DNA of 64,000 bases from Bisporella sp. PMI_857 (lineage: Eukaryota > Ascomycota > Leotiomycetes > Helotiales > Helotiaceae): assembly GCA_021307315.1 (NCBI GenBank), contig JAJSPD010000002.1:868001-932000 (forward strand). The letters are read 5' to 3'. The position numbers and the translations under genes are program-made. The notes under the pieces were generated by a model, which ran no database searches, had not been told where the DNA came from, and was given only the letters and a program-made list of their open reading frames with translations. This document shows, piece by piece, positions 11,338 to 23,342 of the stretch (positions are counted from its first letter, which is position 1; the number at the start of each line of letters is the position of its first letter).

Positions 11338-13530
11338 GGTGAGATTGAGTTCAGATGTGAGGATAGGCAAGTTGAGTTGAAGTTCTACTTGGCGATGGAG
11401 ATGAGTTGGGCATAGGATGAGACAGCATTACTTATACGTTTCGGAAGTCGGACCAAAGGCTAGAGGGTTAATTGAGGCGATAGCCATAGCTTCAAAATCC
11501 TAGTGGGAGCTGAGCGAGTGGATACCTCGGCAGGTACAATGTAAGAACTCATCTTTTTCTGCCACGCATCGCCACTATTCATATATAATTGAAACGCAGG
11601 GGCGTACCAGTATCTGAGGATTGAAGTCTGGGGTGCAGGGAGGCGCCATGGAAAACTGGGGACAGCGTTGCGGGGAAATAGATTAACCATGCATGGCCGG
11701 CTATGACTGCCGTGTCATGAACCAAATAGGGGTAAACTAGTTGCGGCTCTATAGGCTAAAAGTAAATAAGCATTTATGCTCAATGCGTGGCATAATTCTT
11801 GAGGCATGCTACCATACCCCGCCGCGAATCTCATCTGATACTGAAAATTTTGTTAGTCATATCCGTAGCTGGAAAATAACATCCAGTAGTTTATAGCAAA
11901 ATGACTTACATTTAAACTAATATAGTTCACAAAGATCCTACGCCTCGTAAATAGAATAGAAGAACCAGTCGGCTTCAAACTTGGTGAGAAGGACTCCACT
12001 TTCGGTCGTAGCTGCATTCTTTCCTTTGAGTCCTGGCCTAGAACTATCTAGTTTCCCTGCCAGCAAATCTCCCTACAACACCTTTAATTATACCTAGATC
12101 AATTTGCCAGAATTGCTAGTGACGTAGTCCCAGGCGGGGGCGTATACAGGCACCAGCTTTGACACTCGTCAATCAGCCTACAGTCTATTCTCACGAAGGG
12201 AAGATAGGAGATTTTGCAACTGAAGATGACCACGGTCGTATTACCTGCTTGGTGACACTGAGCTTACACTTGGGTTCCTTAAGACGGCGTTCAAATACGC
12301 GATGGACCAAGGAGAGTGTGATCATCTGTGGAGAACTTCCCTGTCTATATTATATATTGCCTTTTCAAATGCAGGATGTAGAACTAAGAAATGGCTGTGA
12401 TGTCTGCCATACGTGAACATTCACGTGTTATTGTATGTATGACATGTCGTTTTCCCTAAAGTATGACAAGCAGATAGCATTCGAAATTCTACTTAAATAT
12501 CCGTCCTCTCATGAAGCTGATTTTGTGGCTGAAGGGAAGCGTAGAATGATCTCTCATATTCAATATTGACAATTTTTGATACATTGAGAAAAGGCCTGCA
12601 TATAGAGTTCACTGCAAGAGCAGCGCGAAGCATATTATGGGTGGGCCTTCACTGTCGGAACGCCTACCGCGTAGTAAAAGGCGTAGTGGCTGTGACTACG
12701 CTCTTGCTTGTGCGGTTCTGATATCCGTTGATTCATTGTAAGCTACGGCCTATTGCAGGTAGATATATGTGATAGAAGGCCCACAATCCTCGCGATATGG
12801 AACACCTGAAGCTATGTACATGCATTCCAACATTCACTAAAATTTCCACAATTTTTGATATGTTGGAAATGCATCCTTATACTGAGGTCACTGCGCAACG
12901 GCAGCAGGGCATTGCATGAGGGATCGCTTAAGTGCAACTTCTCGCAATGTAAAGACATTAGCAAGTGTGGTATAAGTATGTTTTATAGAAAGTTGAGTAA
13001 ATCTAGAATGGAGGTCGTCGATGACGACCAGTAGAAGGAAAATACTTGCAATTTCATGTGGTAGGACTGCCTAGCAGTGATTGAAGGATTATACATAAGA
13101 GGCTCGGCGCCAATAGTAGTTGAGATATCGGATTTCAGACATAAAACCCAAGGAGAACAAAAGCAGAATTTTTTGGATCCAAGCATTATGTGCGAAGGTG
13201 GAAATCTTTAAACGACTGGTGTCTAACGCAGAGTATATTCAGGGCTTTGAATGAGAATGAATTGGCCCAGTTGTGCCTGAAAGACTCGAAAGTATGTGCT
13301 ATTGGTTGAAATACATAATGGCTGGGCCATAAGACGATGTGGTGAATATTTGCAATCATTTGATGCTGGGGTGCCGCAAATTATCCCCAATATTTTCCAA
13401 TCGACATCGTAAACAGAGATCATCGAACTTTGCACTATGCCACGAGAAATAACCACCCCAATTTGTACACCCAGTTCTAACCCACCATGCTCCAAGTAAT
13501 GCTAACCGAAACTCCCCTACTCCAAATCTA
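11338..13530. other. Long intergenic region, no supported gene
   Basis: About 2.2 kb with only short frames. It contains a faint pair of related segments (near 12566 and 12846) sharing acaatttttgata followed by a looser match, and a short hairpin GCGTAGT/ACTACGC at 12681-12701. This may be an old degraded repeat. Confidence 0.4.
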
Positions 13531-15684
13531 TTATGATCCACTTGGTCCAGATTCTTCATCTGCTGTATCTGATTTGTCAGTCTTTTGTCGCTTTCCTCGG
13601 AATAGATCTCCTAATGTATTGCTTAAGCTTCGTGTTCTGGTGACCCCTGACCAACTACTTCTTTCTTCTTGTAATGATTGGCTCACAGGTGTACTATCAC
13701 TTTCCTCAGGTGGTGAGGTTCCAAGTGTTGTTTCCAATACATCGCCTCTGCTACTCCTAGATTTTGACCCACGAAGAGCGTGCCTTGCACGCTTGATGGG
13801 TCTAGAGCGTATCGGCGATTCAATGCCCCGCCTGAGTGAGTCCGCGACGACTACACTTAAGCCACCAGAAAGAGGCGATATTAACGGCCCAGGCATGATA
13901 CGTGATATTGAATGCCTCACTGGAGTGTAAGGCCGATCAGCTAGTGGAGGTTGTGGACCCTGTTGAAGATTTGGGTAGCTGTGAATAGTGTCATGCGCAG
14001 ACGGCTTATGGTTAGTTGGCTTTGGAGCGTCCGACGTACTTGTCTGCGCCTCGGATGGCAGCACGGGAGAAGAAGTTGTTCCTCGAATTCCTGGATGCCT
14101 TGCGGCAAGCAATTCGTCGGACGAGTTCTTCCAAGGGTTCACAAGAAGTGGGGTTTCCTCACTCGTTGCAGTATTGAGGCGGAGCGATGAGGTCGAATAC
14201 ATTCGAGAGGCACGAGGAGGAAGTGGAGAAGGTTCAGCAAAGCTAATACGAGATGATCTGCGCGAGATCGATTCATTCCGATCTTCAGCAGAATCTCCCC
14301 CATGCTGGAAGGGCGCATCTTTCCTGGTTATCTCTGATCCTTTAGAAATCGGGCCTGAATAACGCTCTTCTGTCCTAGAAGCATCATGATCTGAAAGACC
14401 AATCCGCGCCTCACATTCCTCATCCGACTCTTCCACGTCATCTTCATCACTATGAGATTCGCGTCCGCTGGTGATGAGGTATACGCCGAAGAAAGTGAGA
14501 AGACATCCAAAAATGAACTTGATCAGATTACCAGCTGTCGCTTTCTCGAAATCGCGGAACAAGATAGCACTCCCAATAATGACTGAAAGAGTGAACATGA
14601 CAAATTGTACTGGAATGACCTGAGTAGAATCGAACCGTTGCAATGCCTTGTTGACGTATTTGACCTGCATCACCGCAGTTCCGAAAAGTACTACAATAAG
14701 CACATACGTAACGGGTGTCGTGAATGCTCGCCAAAGCGTATAAGAGAGCATCGATGCGACTCCTTTGGTAGACAAGGCTGTGTAGCCGCCTTAAACTATT
14801 AGCAAACGAGTCTTAGCAATCAAGCTATACTGACCAAATAAACCGACAAGCCCAAGGTCAACTAATATGGTCTTATTGCCATATCTCGGACTTGCCCATA
14901 CTAGAGCAGCAATCAAAATTATTGTCACCACCATATAGACCTCAAACCCCGTTCTCGTTATTGCATCCAAAACTTGGTGAGGTCCTAGTTTCTTCTCTTC
15001 CTGCTTCGCGCTTAAAACCACTGTGACTGCACCGGCCACAGCTATCACCACTCCCCAAAAATCTCTTAAGCGGAATTGTTCTTTCAACATGAACGGAGCT
15101 ATCACGCAATTTGAAATCAAGGCGACGACTCCGAGGGGAGACACGATTGACGCTGGGGCGAAGCCGTATGCTAAGAAGTTTCCAGCTTCACCAACAGTCA
15201 TGAGCACGATACCTCCCCACCAATATGGCGACTTCAAATATGTAGACCTCCGGCCATGACCATCACCAAGAGGCTGTGAGTCCGTCGAAAGAAATGAGTC
15301 GCTCAACGGGTCGTGTCCATCTGGAGAGCTAAGGTCGTTTTCGTCTGCCTGTTGACTCCCATTCCGACTTATTGCCCCATAGTTATCTTGTGATGCCTTC
15401 GAACTAGATTTGGATTTTTCTTTGCGTAAAACGCGCTCATCGTGTAAGCGTATATGGGCATATCTCTGAATGTTAAGTGCAAATGAGATGAGGATGTTCC
15501 CAACGATGGCAGTAATGATGCCAATCAATGACGACCAGCGCTGGAGTTGAGAGTCCCCTTTTCCATCGCCAAAAGGAATCAGATCGTCATAATCAGAGAG
15601 TGCCGCAGCTCGAGTCAATGTAGGGGCGGAGAAGGCGGAAGTTAATGTCGCAACACCTGTCATCGTAGTCGAAGATAAATACAT
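13531..15684 (-). CDS. NIPA/DUF803 magnesium-transporter-like membrane protein
   Basis: Exons 15684-14835 and 14789-13531 (45-bp intron, GTCAGT donor) encode 702 residues. Hydrophobic helices include LIGIITAIVGNILISFALN near the N-terminus. A charged loop is followed by the core: SPYWWGGIVLMTVGEAGNF, ASIVSPLGVVALISNCVIAP and FWGVVIAVAGAVTVVLSA. Exon 2 adds TPVTYVLIVVLFGTAVMQ, VQFVMFTLSVIIGSAILF and FIFGCLLTFFGVYLITSG. This is the PF05653 (NIPA, DMT superfamily) layout; animal NIPA proteins move Mg2+. A Ser/Arg-rich, probably disordered cytosolic tail of about 300 residues is typical of fungal members. It is transcribed divergently from the WDR70 gene across a 323-bp gap. Substrate is inferred from family only. 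Confidence 0.9.
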
Positions 15685-16007
15685 AGCCGTGGTGGTTATA
15701 CTTGGCGCATTCCAACGCTACGGCCCGACGGGCAAATACTTTGCGCACTTTTCGGTGCCAATTACTTCATCGGCCGTGTATATAACTGCAAATCACCAGA
15801 TCTTGAGCGAAAGAGCTCTCGGTTGTTCAGTTCTGTAGCTGTTGTCGTCGCTCACACTGCTTCCTTTTGGTACTACTGGTATCGCTTCGTCATTTCATGC
15901 AAGCCCAGAAATAACAGCCCTGTTTGATCCGCATCAGCCGCATCAAGCTTGGCTAGACCTCGACAACCTCTACAAGCACAAAAACATCACCAACTCTTCC
16001 CTACAAA
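15685..16007. promoter_or_regulatory. Shared divergent promoter region
   Basis: A 323-bp gap lies between the start codons of the NIPA-like gene (left) and WDR70 (right), so it must carry both promoters and leaders. A pyrimidine-rich stretch and a favourable ACAAAATG context precede the WDR70 start. I see no clear TATA box. Confidence 0.6.
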
Positions 16008-17783
16008 ATGAGCGACGATGAATACGAAGTCGAGGTGCCTTATTTAGCAGAGGATGATCCTATGAGAGCTTTCCTACCCAGCGCATTTGGGAAGAAAGCA
16101 AAGGAAGCAGATGTCACAGCGCAAATCAACCGCACCAAAAGGAAAATTGAGCCTCCTCCAGCTCCAACAACTTCACAAGATGCGCCCGGCCAGGAGAGAA
16201 TTATACAAGAGCCTGCGTTAAGAGATTACAGCTCCTCGAGTGACGATAATGACTCAGATAGCGATCAGTCTGACGATGACGAGTATCCAGTTTCGCACGA
16301 AATGGTGCTCAAGACACATGCTCGAGCAGTTACAACTATTACTCTAGACCCCTCAGGTTCGAGGTTGGTAACAGGTTCGACGGATTGTACCCTTAAGCTT
16401 CACGACTTCGCATCAATGACACCAACTACACTTCGGGCATTCAAAAGCGTAGATCCAAGCGCCGAGAAGAACTCCGACAAAACTGAGACTCACCCTATCC
16501 ACCACGTCGAGTTTAATCCGAATTCTGGAGGACAGTTCCTCTGCATCTCAGCAACTCCGCAAGGAAAGATAATGAATAGGGATGGAGAGGTCTTGGCCGA
16601 GTTCAAGAAAGGCGACATGTATCTGCGAGATATGAACAATACAAAAGGGCACATTTCTGAGATCACTAGTGGTACCTGGAATCCTGTGGATAAAAATATA
16701 TGTGTAACCGCAGGCACGGATAGCACTCTTCGTATCTGGGATGTCAATTTCAAACGGGAGCAAAAACATATTATGGTTCATAAGTCCAAGTCAGCGGGTT
16801 CGGCAGGAAGAACTAGGTTGACAGCAGTAGCATGGGCTAATCAAGTTCAAAGTGACAAGAATATACTCGTTGCCGCCGCTCTGGATGGTAGTCTAGTTAT
16901 GTGGAGCGGCAACGGACCATATTCAAGACCAGCAGCAGAGATTCGGGACGCGCATAAGGCGGACACTTGGACCGGGGGCGTCGCCATCAGCTCCGATGGA
17001 CGAATGGTCGTTACGCGTGGTGGTGATGATCTGATCAAACTTTGGGACACTCGAAAATTCAAAACTCCGGTCGTCACAGTTTCCCATCCCTCGACTTCGA
17101 ACCAATACTCTGTCTCAAATATTAGGTACTCTCCCGGTTCTTCGAGCATTATTACCGGATCAGCATCTGGCCATTTACATATACTGAATCCTGGCAACCT
17201 CAAACCCGAGCTCATTACACCAGTCACCCCTGGCTCTGCTTTAATTACCGTCGAGTGGCATCCAAAAGTCAACCAGATCATTACTGGATCAGCAAACTCC
17301 GAAGTTCATGTACTCTACAATCCTGAAAAATCAACAGGAGGTGCTGTCGGCGTTATGTCTCGTGCTCCAAAGAAACGACACGTGGACGATGATCCAAACT
17401 TTACGACTGACCAGTCGGTAGGGATTTCAGGAGATTCTATTCTAGCACCTGGAGCTGCCAGCAGTGGCGCATCTTTCCACGCTCGTCACCCAACGATTGG
17501 TTTGACACACTCTGGACGATCAAGGGATCCTCGCAGACCCCAGAGTCAGTTGGTGACACCATTTATGAAAAGTCAACCTGATGAGGAATATATCAATAAG
17601 AACATCGGTCTCAGCAGTATGAGAGACGAAGATCCAAGGGAAGCATTATTGAAGTATCAAGAATTGGCAGAGAAAGACCCACTTTTCACAAATGCTTGGA
17701 AGCACACCCAGCCAGTTACGCAATATCGAGAAGTGAGCCCTGAAGATGAAGATGGGCCGGAAAAGAAGAAAGTGAAACGGTGA
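16008..17783 (+). CDS. wdr70: WD40-repeat protein, WDR70 ortholog
   Basis: Intronless, 591 residues. An acidic N-terminus (YSSSSDDNDSDSDQSDDDE) leads into about seven WD repeats (residues about 100-445). Clear blades include VTTITLDPSGSRLVTGSTDC, TAGTDSTLRIWDV and GGDDLIKLWDTRKF. The C-terminus carries the WDR70 block with FMKSQPDEEYINKNIG, DPREALLKY and DPLFTNAWKHTQP, then a basic nuclear-signal-like end (KKKVKR). In fission yeast and human cells Wdr70 works with CRL4 ubiquitin ligase in histone H2B monoubiquitination and resection at double-strand breaks; transfer of that role is by orthology. Confidence 0.93.
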   Translation: MSDDEYEVEVPYLAEDDPMRAFLPSAFGKKAKEADVTAQINRTKRKIEPPPAPTTSQDAPGQERIIQEPALRDYSSSSDDNDSDSDQSDDDEYPVSHEMVLKTHARAVTTITLDPSGSRLVTGSTDCTLKLHDFASMTPTTLRAFKSVDPSAEKNSDKTETHPIHHVEFNPNSGGQFLCISATPQGKIMNRDGEVLAEFKKGDMYLRDMNNTKGHISEITSGTWNPVDKNICVTAGTDSTLRIWDVNFKREQKHIMVHKSKSAGSAGRTRLTAVAWANQVQSDKNILVAAALDGSLVMWSGNGPYSRPAAEIRDAHKADTWTGGVAISSDGRMVVTRGGDDLIKLWDTRKFKTPVVTVSHPSTSNQYSVSNIRYSPGSSSIITGSASGHLHILNPGNLKPELITPVTPGSALITVEWHPKVNQIITGSANSEVHVLYNPEKSTGGAVGVMSRAPKKRHVDDDPNFTTDQSVGISGDSILAPGAASSGASFHARHPTIGLTHSGRSRDPRRPQSQLVTPFMKSQPDEEYINKNIGLSSMRDEDPREALLKYQELAEKDPLFTNAWKHTQPVTQYREVSPEDEDGPEKKKVKR

Positions 17784-18846
17784 TGGGGGGAAGCATTCGC
17801 ACCCTATTCTACAAGCACCATCTAGGCCTGAGGTAGAGAAGTTATTAGATGTATGGCGCAGAAATTCAAAAGTCATCAAGGATGTGAGATTACATTTCAA
17901 CAAGCTGCTGTAAGTGCAACGATTGCAATATTTTGCATTTTATATGCATTTTATTACCTCAGTTCTGACACGAAAGCAGAATCGCCGGCTATTCCTATCT
18001 TGAAATTGTGATCCATGCGGCTCGTCACGACCCATGCTAGTCTTGAAGTGATCCGTCAGTAAGTAAGAAACTTATATCATATATTTCTGAACAGCTATGC
18101 GAGAATCTCGACGGTTGTGTGCGCTTGATGTACCTCTCGTCATATTTCCCTTGCGGTTGATGTCCATCTGTAGCTTTGATCACGAATACAGATACAATGT
18201 AAATCACAGTAGCTCTGAGAATAAGAACTCCGTATCGTTGCTGAATCTCTCGTCGCTTTTACTTTTGGTCCCACAGTATCCAAAGAGAATTATCGGTTTT
18301 TACACCATATCTTCCTCGATTCATTCTCCATATGCGCCACCAAAAATAGATTTCTTAACTTTCGTGCAATATATCGATGCAGTTTTGCCATTAACCCTTC
18401 CTCACTTCCCACAAGTGAGGTATTTGTGATGCGTTGTGGCTGACACAGTTCTCCAGACTTGTGAAGCAAGATAGTGGCAACCATTAATGAGCGAGAAGCT
18501 TCCCCAGCCAACGCTCCGCAAAGAAGGCCCTAATGACATTTCAACAGTCTAGGACAATCGTGAGGGTTCGGACGCGGAGTTCCAAGTGCTAAGCAACAAA
18601 CTAACAATGATAGATGACAGTGGAAAGGTAACTACTGAAGATATTTCTCAAAATTCTAAGTGCAGAATTAAGCACAATCTCATGAATGTATTTCGATCAG
18701 TGGAAATACTAAACTGACCTCGAATTCTGCTGAGACGAAATCGCAGAACTAAAACACTGAAGTACTGAGGACGAATGGATCACAACTTCCGGAGCGTCGT
18801 TCCAACGTTGACCTGCGAGACTGATCTATGAGGAAAGTCTAGCCAG
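17784..18846. other. Intergenic, no supported gene
   Basis: The 3' UTR of WDR70 lies at the left. Remaining frames on either strand are short and unremarkable. Confidence 0.5.
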
Positions 18847-19563
18847 CTATCCCAATCCAGGTGTCTTCACTACCAAATTACCTCGCTCCGCGTCTCCATT
18901 TACATGATGTATATTCCACCTTGGAAGCAGAAAGGCGGAAATATGCACCCTCGCCATCGCCACCTCAGCCTTCCCCACCAGCTCATCCACATGCTCCCGC
19001 CTCACACCTTTAGAAATCAAGTTCCGAAGAATACCTCCTCTAGTAGCGGTTTCGCGCAAAGCCGGCAAACCCTTAACGTCTTACACCATGCTGAAGCCGA
19101 CGGAACGGAGCCATTTCAGAGTCTCGGCATATAACCCCTCCATACGCAGCCCCTCATGATAACTCTCCAGAGTCGTCTGACCACGCACGTCGCCTTGGCA
19201 GTCATATTCCTCCAGTATACCCAGCGTGGTGATGGCGGGTTGCCTGACGAGCATATCGCGCCAGCGCCTCCGCAGAGATACATGTCTGTCCGCTCAGTGG
19301 GCGGTAGCGTATGTAACGAGCCCGGGTAGTGGAACCCCGCATCGTTGAACCATAGGGGGTAGACTTCGGCCAACAACGTTACCCGCGTCCTCAGGCTGGA
19401 AGAACAACAGCTTCTGAAGCGCGGGGGATGTGCGGATCGCGAAGTTCCAGGTATGATTCATGCGCAGAGCGGATGTTAGGAGCGTACGCATGTCCAGCCC
19501 CAGCAATATCATGTTGAGAAGCTCGGGGATTGCGAAAGCTTACTGTGTAGCTGAAGCAGACAT
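18847..19563 (-). pseudogene. F-box-like protein pseudogene
   Basis: Reading down from an ATG at 19563, the frame gives MSASATQ, a TAA (19540-19542), then AFAIPELLNMILLGLDMRTL and NHTWNFAIRTSPALQKLLFF, the pattern of a large Leotiomycetes F-box-like family. The frame shifts near 19375 (to LLAEVYPLWFNDAGFHYPG) and again near 19240 (to ILEEYDCQGDVRGQTTLES). It meets a second TAA at 19081-19083 and ends with EHVDELVGKAEVAMARVHIS. Two stops and two shifts in one otherwise continuous protein indicate a dead gene. Both stops could be CAA-to-TAA changes, as RIP would make. Introns explaining every break seem unlikely. Confidence 0.6.
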
Positions 19564-20047
19564 GATGTTGTTTTAATTTGGTCCTATAATTTAAAGATTT
19601 GTCTATTCAACGTCCAGAGACTCGAATATACATACACAGAGATCGGCCTCAAAGTCCAGATGTCGATACTCAGAGTCATCGGTGATCTTGGGCACCTAAT
19701 TGCAAGGTTATGACAAGATCTGCAGGGGTCACCAAAGACTATACAGGCGAACGACATGGAACAAATCTCTTGAATGTAGCCTTTAGTTGATGTGAGGTAT
19801 TATGTAGAAACTTTATTGTCATCACTCGATCAGTGCTCAACTTCTCGAAAAGCGTATTTTGTTTCTCACTAGTGCTGAAAGAGGTAGTATTTCAAGCTTT
19901 ATACCGCTGATGAGATTATGTGCTACCTGAGATGCAAAGCTAGGCACCTCTTTTAATTATCTCCTGTGAGGCAAAGCCCAAGAAAGAGCCTACTAGAAGT
20001 GGTCATTGGGAAGAAATTTCATCTTCCTGAGTGTCTCCGACACTAAA
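19564..20047. other. Intergenic, no supported gene
   Basis: AT-leaning spacer without substantial frames, motifs or repeats. Confidence 0.5.
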
Positions 20048-21389
20048 CTAAATTTCCGTGCTCAGAATTCTCTTGCTGAGTAGCCTCACTTCATCAGCAT
20101 TCCCTGACTGTTTTTGAGAAACTTTCTTTCCCTCATCATCAGAAACACTATACAGATCATTATCAGAACCACCATTCGAATCACTACCGACCTCATGGCT
20201 GCTCACTCTAGGCTCAGTAACCCCTGAGGCGAGGGCATTCTCAACGGCCGACAACAGTGTGGTACTTGATGCATGCGTGGTTTCTATGTCATTACCAGGA
20301 GGGGCCATCTCCACTCTTTCGCTTCTAGGATCTGGCTCCTGATTCGCGCCGCCTGGAAAGGTCAATTGGATGCTGCCCATTCTGGGTGGGCCCAAAGTTG
20401 TTGTAGCGGCATGCCGAACGAATGGCCTTTGATATTCGTGCGTGGCGTTTTCATTATGAGTATCTTTGAATTCAAACCTGTTAGACAAGGATCCCACACC
20501 TCCAGGAGCATTTGGAACATGCGGAGCGCGATACACTAGAAAGCAACACGTTAGAATTATTGTAATCTTCCTATTGGCTGAGAGGTTTCTTGCAATTGAT
20601 AATTTTTTTAATCTCCTGAGATAATTCGGTATCAAATCTCTCAAAGTTGCGCGAGAGTTCAACCTGAGCCTGTAAATCTTGTGCCTTAACCAACAGCAAG
20701 TACAGATGATCTGCTATTTTCCTGAGCAAGGTCATGTTCGGTGGTTGAGCATCTGCTTGTCCACGGGTGGAGTTTACGAGTGTTTCCAAAACGTTGAATT
20801 CTAACATTTTCAGCTTCCGCTTCTTCTCAAGCCCAGAATCCCCCAAGGGTGAACGAAAATATTCTCCATTTTCTTGGGAGCCAGTCTTAAGTATGGCCTT
20901 GAGCTTCTTCACGAGAGCATCAATTCCACTGTCCTCGAAAAGTGGAGACATTAGATCCATGTGTTCCTCGAGAGGTGTGCTTCGCCTCGAAAGGTTCTGA
21001 ATAACCTTTAGTGGTTTATGCTCTTCCATGTCAATCCCATAAGTGGTGTGAATGTGCTCAAGGTCTTCGATGGATAAGAGCTCTGGGTCAATTCCTCGCT
21101 GTCTTTCGTGTCTCATCCAATACGTTTCACGCAGGATTACCTTGCCATTCACAAATTCGACAAATTTGGCCTCGAAAGTCTGTTCAGATGAGCGGTTGCG
21201 CCAGTCTCGAAAGCCTCCTTCTGAGCCTGCTAGAGGGTCATGGGTGGGTGGCGTATTTGGCACTGTAGAGCTCTCGGTCCTGTCAGAGCGTGGTTTCTTC
21301 GAAACATTGACCGGTGTCGCAGCTATACTTGGAGAACTCTTCGGAGGCACCATCTCTGGCGGTTGGGGATTGGTATTATCTGGAGACAT
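20048..21389 (-). CDS. Hypothetical protein with a GC-AG intron
   Basis: Exon 1 (21389-20594) and exon 2 (20535-20048) give 427 residues. Exon 1 has a disordered Pro/Ser-rich start, then a helical part (IDPELLSIEDLEHIHTTYGI, LRKIADHLYLLLVKAQDLQA). Exon 2 is low-complexity and acidic (SDSNGGSDNDLYSVSDDEG). No GT donor fits the join. A GCAAGA donor at 20593 with a TCTAAC branch site and CTAG acceptor makes a 58-bp GC-AG intron that keeps the frame (phase 1). No known domain is recognised. The charged, disordered character suggests a nuclear or scaffold role, but that is a guess. Confidence 0.7.
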
Positions 21390-21969
21390 GATTGCTTAAA
21401 TTACGCCAGAGATCCACCTGGTGCTGTTGATAGTTTAACGAATGATTTGAAACTCTGGAAATGTTGAAGATGAAGAAGTAATGATGATAATCATTAGCAG
21501 AAGATCAGAAATATCCAAGCAGCTCATGATAGGCAGTATCTTTATCCCATTGTGCCTTCCTGTGCGGTACATCGAGGAAGCTTTGAGAGATCTGTGGAGA
21601 AGCCCTTCGGTTGTAGTGTTATTGTGGGGAAGGAACACATTGTATGAATGCCTGCACTAGTTCAAATGGATCTGCAGATATGAACATCGAGCATCTTTTT
21701 CTCTAATGGCCTCATCTTACAAGTTTCTCCTATCAATATTCAAAAGGAAGGGAGCTGTAGTAGATACAGATTATCGAATAGGGGCTCGCGTAATAGGCCC
21801 CATTTAGCCTCTTGAATATGTTGAGGACAAGCCAACGAATTCGGCAGACTTAGCTTACTTTGTGCATTTGGAGACAGACATGGGAACCGTGAAGTTCTAA
21901 TTCTCTAAGACAAGTTTATGTTTTTTTTTTACACCTTCCTCTTCATTCTCAAGTCCTGCACAAACCCGC
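21390..21969. other. Intergenic, no supported gene
   Basis: Upstream region of the GC-AG-intron gene and 3' end of the rhodopsin-domain gene. A T-rich run lies near 21920. No gene seen. Confidence 0.5.
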
Positions 21970-23342
21970 TCATGAATTGACAGCCGAAACCTCCCACGTT
22001 AGATCCTTCTTAATAATCATTCTCTGGCTCTCACTGCTCCCAACGCTTGCGTTATCTGCTCTCGTACTGGATCCCCCCTGCTCTGTACCCGGTTCTTTTG
22101 CCGACTTCGACCATACGCGGTACTTATATTCATCACCCTTTCCTTTCGGCCTGAAGCTCGTGAGCTGGTAGCTGCCAGGCTGCATCGAGTCATCCGTGAT
22201 ATTCCCATAACTACTTCCATAAGCTGTCCCATAGCCGCTTGCTGATTTTGTGCCGTAATTTGTTGCCAGACTCTTGATGAATGGTCGTAGGCTTGGGGTG
22301 ATGGCTGCCATGATGGAGTAGCAAAGCTCGGCTTGCGTCCACACGATGAATCTGTCTTGGAGGAGTGTGGGATTCGAGGTCAGGCCATCAGCATTGAAGG
22401 TTTTGAGGCGGTAAACTATAGCAACAATCATTCTGTACGGATTAGCAGTTGTTTATATTTGAAACGATTGAACCACTCACGGAAGACGCATCGCAAATGC
22501 GAAAACCACCGTGAGTTTGGTTTCCAGCGATGCCTGCAGGCCATAGACAAGATATACCGTCAAGGCAACCAAGCCGAGCTCGAAACCAATATCAAACGCA
22601 GATATTACCTTCCATCTCAAGAACTACAGAGAATTAGCCTTTAGCTTCATGGAAATGTGTAGGGAGATATTGTCGTACCATCCCTGGGCACTTTTGTTGA
22701 ATCAAAATCCATGGGCGAGCCAGATCGCATTGCAGTGCAAGCGCAAACGTCGAGGCAACCGTCCAAACTGCTATCAAAGCAACGATTGTATAGAATGCCT
22801 GTCGATGATGTTTCTGAGGCGTCAAGCGCAAAAGAAGAAATGCCACGGAGGCCTTGGAAAGTCCAAGAGATAATATGAAAAATAGAGTACTGGTATAGTA
22901 CATCTAATTATGGGTCAATAGGATGTAAATGTTATTACCAAGCCGACTTGAGCCTTACCCGTTGGATCCTATCACGATCCTCATTTAGCACTAACTCTAT
23001 CGATTTCCCAAGGCCTGCGGAAACTGCTCCAAGTATGATTGAAGACTGAATGACTGCGAAAATCTGGTGGAGGTCAGTGTTTGCGGATACAGACGCAAGT
23101 GGCTTGCGTGAGTGGCTGATTCAGACTGAGAAACATACAGTTGATGTGGCTAAAAAGGCTTCATCGAACTCAACTCTCGAACTAATCGACCACCGGATGA
23201 AGATCTTGATGACACTGAAGAGCAAGATCAAAGACAGTCCAAGTGCTGTCGCAATGATGATCCAAGCTGAGTGATCGGTATCCGTCACTACCGCGAAGGG
23301 TGGATATTGTCCAGGCGGAACAACTGGACCTGCTGTTGACAT
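21970..23342 (-). CDS. PTH11/rhodopsin-domain seven-helix membrane protein
   Basis: Five exons (23342-23139, 23063-22959, 22903-22679, 22623-22481, 22432-21970) with introns of 75, 55, 55 and 48 bp give 379 residues. Helices include AWIIIATALGLSLILLFSVI, VIQSSIILGAVSAGLG, TSTLFFILSLGLSKASVAFL, YTIVALIAVWTVASTFALAL and GFELGLVALTVYLVYG. The block QDRFIVWTQAELCYSIMAAI and TPSLRPFIKSL is diagnostic of the fungal rhodopsin-domain (PF20684-type, PTH11-like) family. The C-terminal tail is Gly/Ser/Tyr-rich and cytosolic. Some relatives sense surfaces or host cues, but most have no known ligand. There is no CFEM domain. Confidence 0.88.
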
